Origin: an uncultured eubacterium 1-6
Lineage (GTDB): Bacteria > Bacillota > Clostridia > Lachnospirales > Lachnospiraceae
DNA length: 64,000 nucleotides
Reading direction: 5' to 3'
Assembly: GCA_903789595.1 (NCBI GenBank)
Contig: CAIFEZ010000016.1
Span: 1-64,000 of the forward strand
Of the stretch, positions 60,081-64,000 are shown piece by piece. A program made the position numbers and the translations under genes. How positions within the stretch are numbered: position 1 is the stretch's first letter; each line of letters starts with the position of its first letter. The notes under the pieces were generated by a model. It searched no databases and was not told where the DNA came from. It saw only the letters and a list, made by a program, of their open reading frames with translations.

Positions 60081-61052
60081 TTACCGCCTGTCTTCGAAGA
60101 GCTTGTCCACCGCTGTCCGGTAATCGGAAAGCCTTTTGGTCTTAAATATTTTATGAATCAGACGGTCGGAATCCGAAAAATTCTCCTTCATGAACGGCCA
60201 GAGCTCCAGCATATGACGAATGGACACGTATTCATCGCCCTGGAACGCCTCCATATAGGACTCCAGAAGAGAATCATGAAAGGCTTTCAGCTCTTCGGCG
60301 GTCAGAGGAGCTCCTCCTCGGATTTCACGCACCAGCGCCGGATTTCCGACGAGTCCGCGCCCGATCATTACCGCGCGTAGATTCGGATATTTCTCTGCGA
60401 TCAGTGAAAAATCATGTACGGTCCGGATGTCTCCGTTATAGCACACCGGATTCTCCGATCTGCGAAGACATTCTTCGAAATAATCCAGATGTACCCGGCC
60501 GCGGTAGCCCTCATCTCTCACTCTCGGATGAATGGTCAGTTCTGATATGGGGTAACGATTAAACAGGTCCAGAAGAGAAAATATTTCTTCCGGGTCGCTG
60601 CCTCCAAGTCTGGTCTTGACTGAAATATCCATTTTTCCGATTGTGCTCTGAAGCTCGCCGTCAAAAATCTGTTCCGGCTCTTCAAATACACCGTCGAGAA
60701 GTTTTTTCAGAAGCTCCGGCTCATCGAGCAGTCCGGATCCCTTCTTCTTTGTCGTGACCGTCTTCGACGGACACCCGAGGTTAATATTGCACTCGGAATA
60801 CCCGAGTTCTCCCGCGTATCGAATCCCCTTGCGGAAAGCTTCCGGATCATTCCCGAGAAACTGCGGCACCAGAGAGATCTCCGGATTCTCGGCAGGTTCC
60901 AATTCCTTTCGGTCCCTTGCCTTCAGCTTCAGATTTCCTGTCAGGGAAATAAATGGAGTATAATATTTATCAATTCCGGGGAAAAAACGGTGATGCACCC
61001 GCCGGTAAACTCTTCCGGTAATCCCCTCCATCGGCGCAAAGTATATGTTCAT
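60081..61052 (-). CDS. dus: tRNA-dihydrouridine synthase
   Basis: An FMN enzyme reducing uridine in the tRNA D-loop. 323 residues: N-terminal FAPMEGITGRVYRRVHHRFF, active-site NINLGCPSKTVTTKKKGSGL with the catalytic Cys, ISVKTRLGG, LTIHPRVRDEGYRG, YNGDI and MIGRGLVGNPAL. It belongs to the short DusB/DusC-like forms common in Clostridia. The 77-base gap to the upstream methyltransferase gene suggests cotranscription. Confidence 0.94.
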   Translation of the reverse strand: MNIYFAPMEGITGRVYRRVHHRFFPGIDKYYTPFISLTGNLKLKARDRKELEPAENPEISLVPQFLGNDPEAFRKGIRYAGELGYSECNINLGCPSKTVTTKKKGSGLLDEPELLKKLLDGVFEEPEQIFDGELQSTIGKMDISVKTRLGGSDPEEIFSLLDLFNRYPISELTIHPRVRDEGYRGRVHLDYFEECLRRSENPVCYNGDIRTVHDFSLIAEKYPNLRAVMIGRGLVGNPALVREIRGGAPLTAEELKAFHDSLLESYMEAFQGDEYVSIRHMLELWPFMKENFSDSDRLIHKIFKTKRLSDYRTAVDKLFEDRR

Positions 61053-61129
61053 TCAGTTCTCCATCTGATAAGATCGTTCGATTCTGTTGAATTTGTGTCA
61101 AAATGTCCGGCCCGCATGTTCTGTCTATC

Positions 61130-63973
61130 TTATTTTGCTTCCATCAATTTCTGGTACATACACATCAGTCTGCCCACGCAGTCGGATTCAGACATCTTCG
61201 TGCTGAACCCGTATGCCTTCATTACCGCCACATCATTTGCCGTGTGCGCCTTCCGAAGTTCCGGTGGCATGGTCAGCGGATCGTAGAGATCGGCCAGAGA
61301 AGAATCTGGGTACAAGGCGCGGGCATTGAGGATACCCTGAGCGGTCTGGGTGATGCGGTTCTTTTGCTCTTCTGTGGGCGTTGGCCAGGGGAATGTGTTA
61401 TAGTCAATCGCTCCAGAATACTGATAATCGCTTTTAAGCCGACCGGTCACGCATCGCACCCACGCCATGTGAACATTAGACGTCAGTACGCCAAAATCAT
61501 AACGATCTGCATTTTCGACAATAAGCAGCTTGTTAGATGCAATCCAGCCTTCCGGCAAGAAACCCATCGGAATATATCTTCTTCTTTGCGATGAAACCTC
61601 AGGTATTGCGAGATACTTCACATCTTTCTTCTGCGGAGCGGAAAAGAATAAGTATGGCGTTTCTGCCGCTTGTCTGGTTGGCTTTGCGGTGCTTTCACGC
61701 CGAATTTTACCGACGGCTTCTAATCTTCGCATCACCGCTTTATTGTTCCGATATATTTTCGTATTTACATCCCTAAGCCAAAGGCAATATCGGTTCTCAT
61801 CTTTATTAATAAAATCACGAGAACCGACATACCTTCTTATATATAATTGTGCTTCTGGATCAGTCTCTATAATTTGTCTTGCCTCGTCTTCACTAAGAAT
61901 GAGATTTCCTCCGTCAGATGGTTTATTCCCAGCCGTTAACCTTTTTACCGGACAGATTGGCGTGTTCGTTCCAGTTATTATCACATCAGGTGAATCAAAT
62001 AGATATGGATTAATGCGACTGACTTCTCTTTTTTCCGTGTCTTCATAAATGAATTTATGCGGCACCTCTGTTTCACTAAAACCGATAATCACACAATGAA
62101 CATGAGCTTTTTCATTAGCCTCGCTATCCCAAATAAATGTCCGGTGAGCAAAATCAATGTGAACATTTCTCAGAGAAATCAAAGTCCCCCATAAAGGGGC
62201 AACCTGCTCCCCTTGCGTAATAGAATTCGTCGAGACAAAAGCACAACGGATATTTGTCCCTTGTATAAATTCGGTTGCCTTGTAATACCATCCTCCGACG
62301 TAATCTATGCTATTGGCTCTCTTTACTTTTTCGAATAAAGAAGTAATCTCATCCTTCTGCTCCTTTGACATCATAGATGCACCCACAAACGGTGGGTTAC
62401 CCATGATATACGAAAGCTTATTCTTATCAACAATCTTGTTCCAGTCCAGTCGCAGAGCATTCCCTTCCGTAATATTCACATAGGTCTTCAGCGGCAGGAA
62501 ATCCTGATTGAAACCATACAGAATACTCTTCGTCTCCTCCAGCATCTGGCTTTCCGCGATCCATAGCGCTGTCTTCGCGACCGTTACAGCAAAGTCCAGA
62601 AGCTCACACCCGAAAAACTGCTGGATAGAAACCTTTATCGGGTTATTAAAATCCTCCGATCCAAAAATAATCTGTCCTCCTGTCTTTTCCCGGATGGCCT
62701 CATTTTCCAATCTACGAATCGAGATATATGATTCTGTTAGGAAATTCCCAGATCCAGCTGCCGGATCGAAAAATGTAAGCGACGCAAGTTTGTTCTGAAA
62801 AGCATCGAGTTTTGCCCGTTTCGTTCGCTTCACATTGATTTTTTTAATCTCTTCAAATTCCGCTTTCAGGTCGTCCAGAAAGAGCGGGTCAATAACTTTG
62901 TGTATATTTGTAATTGAAGTGTAATGGGCACCAGACTTCCGGCGTGTCTCCGGATTCAACGTGCTCTCAAACACTGCACCGAAAATGGTTGGGCTGATAT
63001 CGCGCCAATTAAAATCTGCCGATGCTTTATCCAGAAGCAGGCTCTTGATCTCTTCCGTCAGCGGCGGCACGATAATATTCTCATCGGCAAACAAGCCGCC
63101 GTTCACATACGGAAATGCAGCCAGTTCCTCTTCCAGATACTCATCGCGCTCATCAACCGGTGTATCCAGCACTTTGAACAGGCGCATCAAAGCGTTCCGA
63201 CACTGCGATGCCGGGAAGGGTTCCAGATAATCATGAAACTGATTCCTCTCAAAGATACCTGCGTCCTCACTGTAGAACAGGAAGACGAGGCGGACACAAA
63301 GCGCATTCAGACTACGCAATTTGTGCTCCCGCCTTTTCTTTTCCTCCTCCGTCTCATCCTTCGGCACGGATTCGCTTACGCCGTACTGTTTCAGGAAGGC
63401 ATCGTAAATCATGCCGACAATATCACCAGCCTTGATTGAGATCTCCATTTCGTGGCTCAGCTCCTTGACTTCTTTCTTCACGAGAAAGTCCAGAAGCGGG
63501 TATTTCGTCTGAAGGTCAGGCAGTTCAATCTTTTGCGGTTCTGGAATCGTGACATTCATGTCATAGACCCAGATATTCAGGAAATTGCACGTTATGATCC
63601 ATCTGGCCTTCTCATCGAACGGCAAATTGTCATTGTATCGTTTTGCCTGTTCGTACGGTGTGAGCATTTCACCGCCGGATTGCGGTTCCTTCTCATCCAG
63701 CGGATGTTTTGATCCCTTCTGCTCGATCAGAACCTTCACATCGGAAATGTATCCGTCGATGTAACGGGTATGTATTTTTCCGTCGCCTTCACGGAGCTTC
63801 ACCGGCTTTTCAAACTGAATATATTCTGTAGTGTTTTCAACGTCGAGAATATTCTGAAGCAGTTGGATCCAGAACGGATGGCAGTCCTGCTTCTCATCCC
63901 CTCTGGTTCTCCACCTGTTTATAAATTGTCTCGCAGCTTCCCTCTGCTGGGCATCTGTCATCTGATTCACCAC
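61130..63973 (-). CDS. Single-chain type IIG-like restriction-methylation enzyme (MmeI-like)
   Basis: About 947 residues combining possible nuclease, methyltransferase and specificity regions. The N-terminus has a PD-(D/E)xK-like site: Asp73 or Asp78 in YIDGYISDVKVL and Glu84-x-Lys86 in EQKGS. A helical region follows. The N6-adenine methyltransferase domain has GAHYTS (348-353), motif I DPAAGSGNF (403-411) and motif IV NPPF (526-529). The C-terminal 300 residues, with FPWPTPTEEQKNRI, would recognise the target. Starts are GTG 63973, or ATG 63961 with GAGAG upstream. If functional it defends against phage without a separate nuclease gene. Confidence 0.85.
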   Translation of the reverse strand: MVNQMTDAQQREAARQFINRWRTRGDEKQDCHPFWIQLLQNILDVENTTEYIQFEKPVKLREGDGKIHTRYIDGYISDVKVLIEQKGSKHPLDEKEPQSGGEMLTPYEQAKRYNDNLPFDEKARWIITCNFLNIWVYDMNVTIPEPQKIELPDLQTKYPLLDFLVKKEVKELSHEMEISIKAGDIVGMIYDAFLKQYGVSESVPKDETEEEKKRREHKLRSLNALCVRLVFLFYSEDAGIFERNQFHDYLEPFPASQCRNALMRLFKVLDTPVDERDEYLEEELAAFPYVNGGLFADENIIVPPLTEEIKSLLLDKASADFNWRDISPTIFGAVFESTLNPETRRKSGAHYTSITNIHKVIDPLFLDDLKAEFEEIKKINVKRTKRAKLDAFQNKLASLTFFDPAAGSGNFLTESYISIRRLENEAIREKTGGQIIFGSEDFNNPIKVSIQQFFGCELLDFAVTVAKTALWIAESQMLEETKSILYGFNQDFLPLKTYVNITEGNALRLDWNKIVDKNKLSYIMGNPPFVGASMMSKEQKDEITSLFEKVKRANSIDYVGGWYYKATEFIQGTNIRCAFVSTNSITQGEQVAPLWGTLISLRNVHIDFAHRTFIWDSEANEKAHVHCVIIGFSETEVPHKFIYEDTEKREVSRINPYLFDSPDVIITGTNTPICPVKRLTAGNKPSDGGNLILSEDEARQIIETDPEAQLYIRRYVGSRDFINKDENRYCLWLRDVNTKIYRNNKAVMRRLEAVGKIRRESTAKPTRQAAETPYLFFSAPQKKDVKYLAIPEVSSQRRRYIPMGFLPEGWIASNKLLIVENADRYDFGVLTSNVHMAWVRCVTGRLKSDYQYSGAIDYNTFPWPTPTEEQKNRITQTAQGILNARALYPDSSLADLYDPLTMPPELRKAHTANDVAVMKAYGFSTKMSESDCVGRLMCMYQKLMEAK

Positions 63974-64000
63974 TCTCTTTATGAAGAAAGGGCCGGAAAG

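Noticed and set aside
1..64000. tRNA or rRNA genes
   Set aside because: I looked through the intergenic regions for GTTCGA-type T-loops in cloverleaf context and found none; the gaps are explained by repeats, riboswitches and terminators.

Overview
The window looks like the chromosome of an anaerobic, ureolytic Firmicute, most likely a Lachnospiraceae-type Clostridium. Evidence: Shine-Dalgarno sites of the AGGAGG type, scpA/scpB, rpsU and dus beside gut-type metabolism, a PucR/URO-D pair, Na+-pumping decarboxylase subunits, DUF6465 and DUF975 proteins, and no respiratory genes. The species cannot be fixed from the sequence.

Layout. 0-8 kb: a 5'-broken exported protein, a small membrane protein, an AlaX editing protein, an HPr/Crh-like protein, a divergent PucR regulator / URO-D methyltransferase pair, a Dabb protein and a DUF975 membrane protein. 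8-17 kb (minus strand): a TPP-riboswitch-controlled thiC and a complete urease operon in the order ureI-ureA-ureB-ureC-ureE-ureF-ureG-ureD. 17-25 kb: a MATE pump, a PatB-like lyase with a repeat linker, an SLH surface protein and a domain-permuted GH3 glycosidase. 25-27.6 kb: a plasmid-type Rep_3 initiator followed by about 1 kb of iterons. 27.6-33 kb: a sugar operon (GH13, binding protein, two permeases) with a divergent AraC regulator.

33-39 kb: a C69 dipeptidase, three very small proteins, and a second TPP riboswitch driving thiW-thiM-HAD phosphatase. 39-47 kb: C4-acid metabolism (malic enzyme, Ldh2-type malate/lactate dehydrogenase with a GntR operator, GntR and Lrp regulators, aspartase, an NhaC/MleN-type antiporter). 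47-53 kb: an LTA-synthase-like enzyme, ScpB/ScpA, a metallophosphoesterase and ribosomal protein S21. 53-58 kb: hypA, a large Fe-S/FAD oxidoreductase and two tandem hypB genes. 58-60 kb: Na+-decarboxylase beta and gamma subunits behind a long structured leader RNA. 60-64 kb: a tRNA dihydrouridine synthase and a single-chain type IIG-like restriction-methylation enzyme.

How it fits together. Urea enters through UreI and is hydrolysed by a nickel urease matured by UreDEFG; HypA/HypB are also nickel-handling proteins. Thiamine supply is controlled by two riboswitches. Malate, aspartate and oxaloacetate conversion may be coupled to Na+ through NhaC/MleN and OadB.

The least ordinary content lies between genes: three families of short palindromic repeats (two with terminal inverted repeats), one of them tandemly amplified between the thiC riboswitch terminator and thiC; the iteron field; and the oadB leader, which has a promoter, a folded aptamer-like region, a terminator and a 22-bp tandem array.
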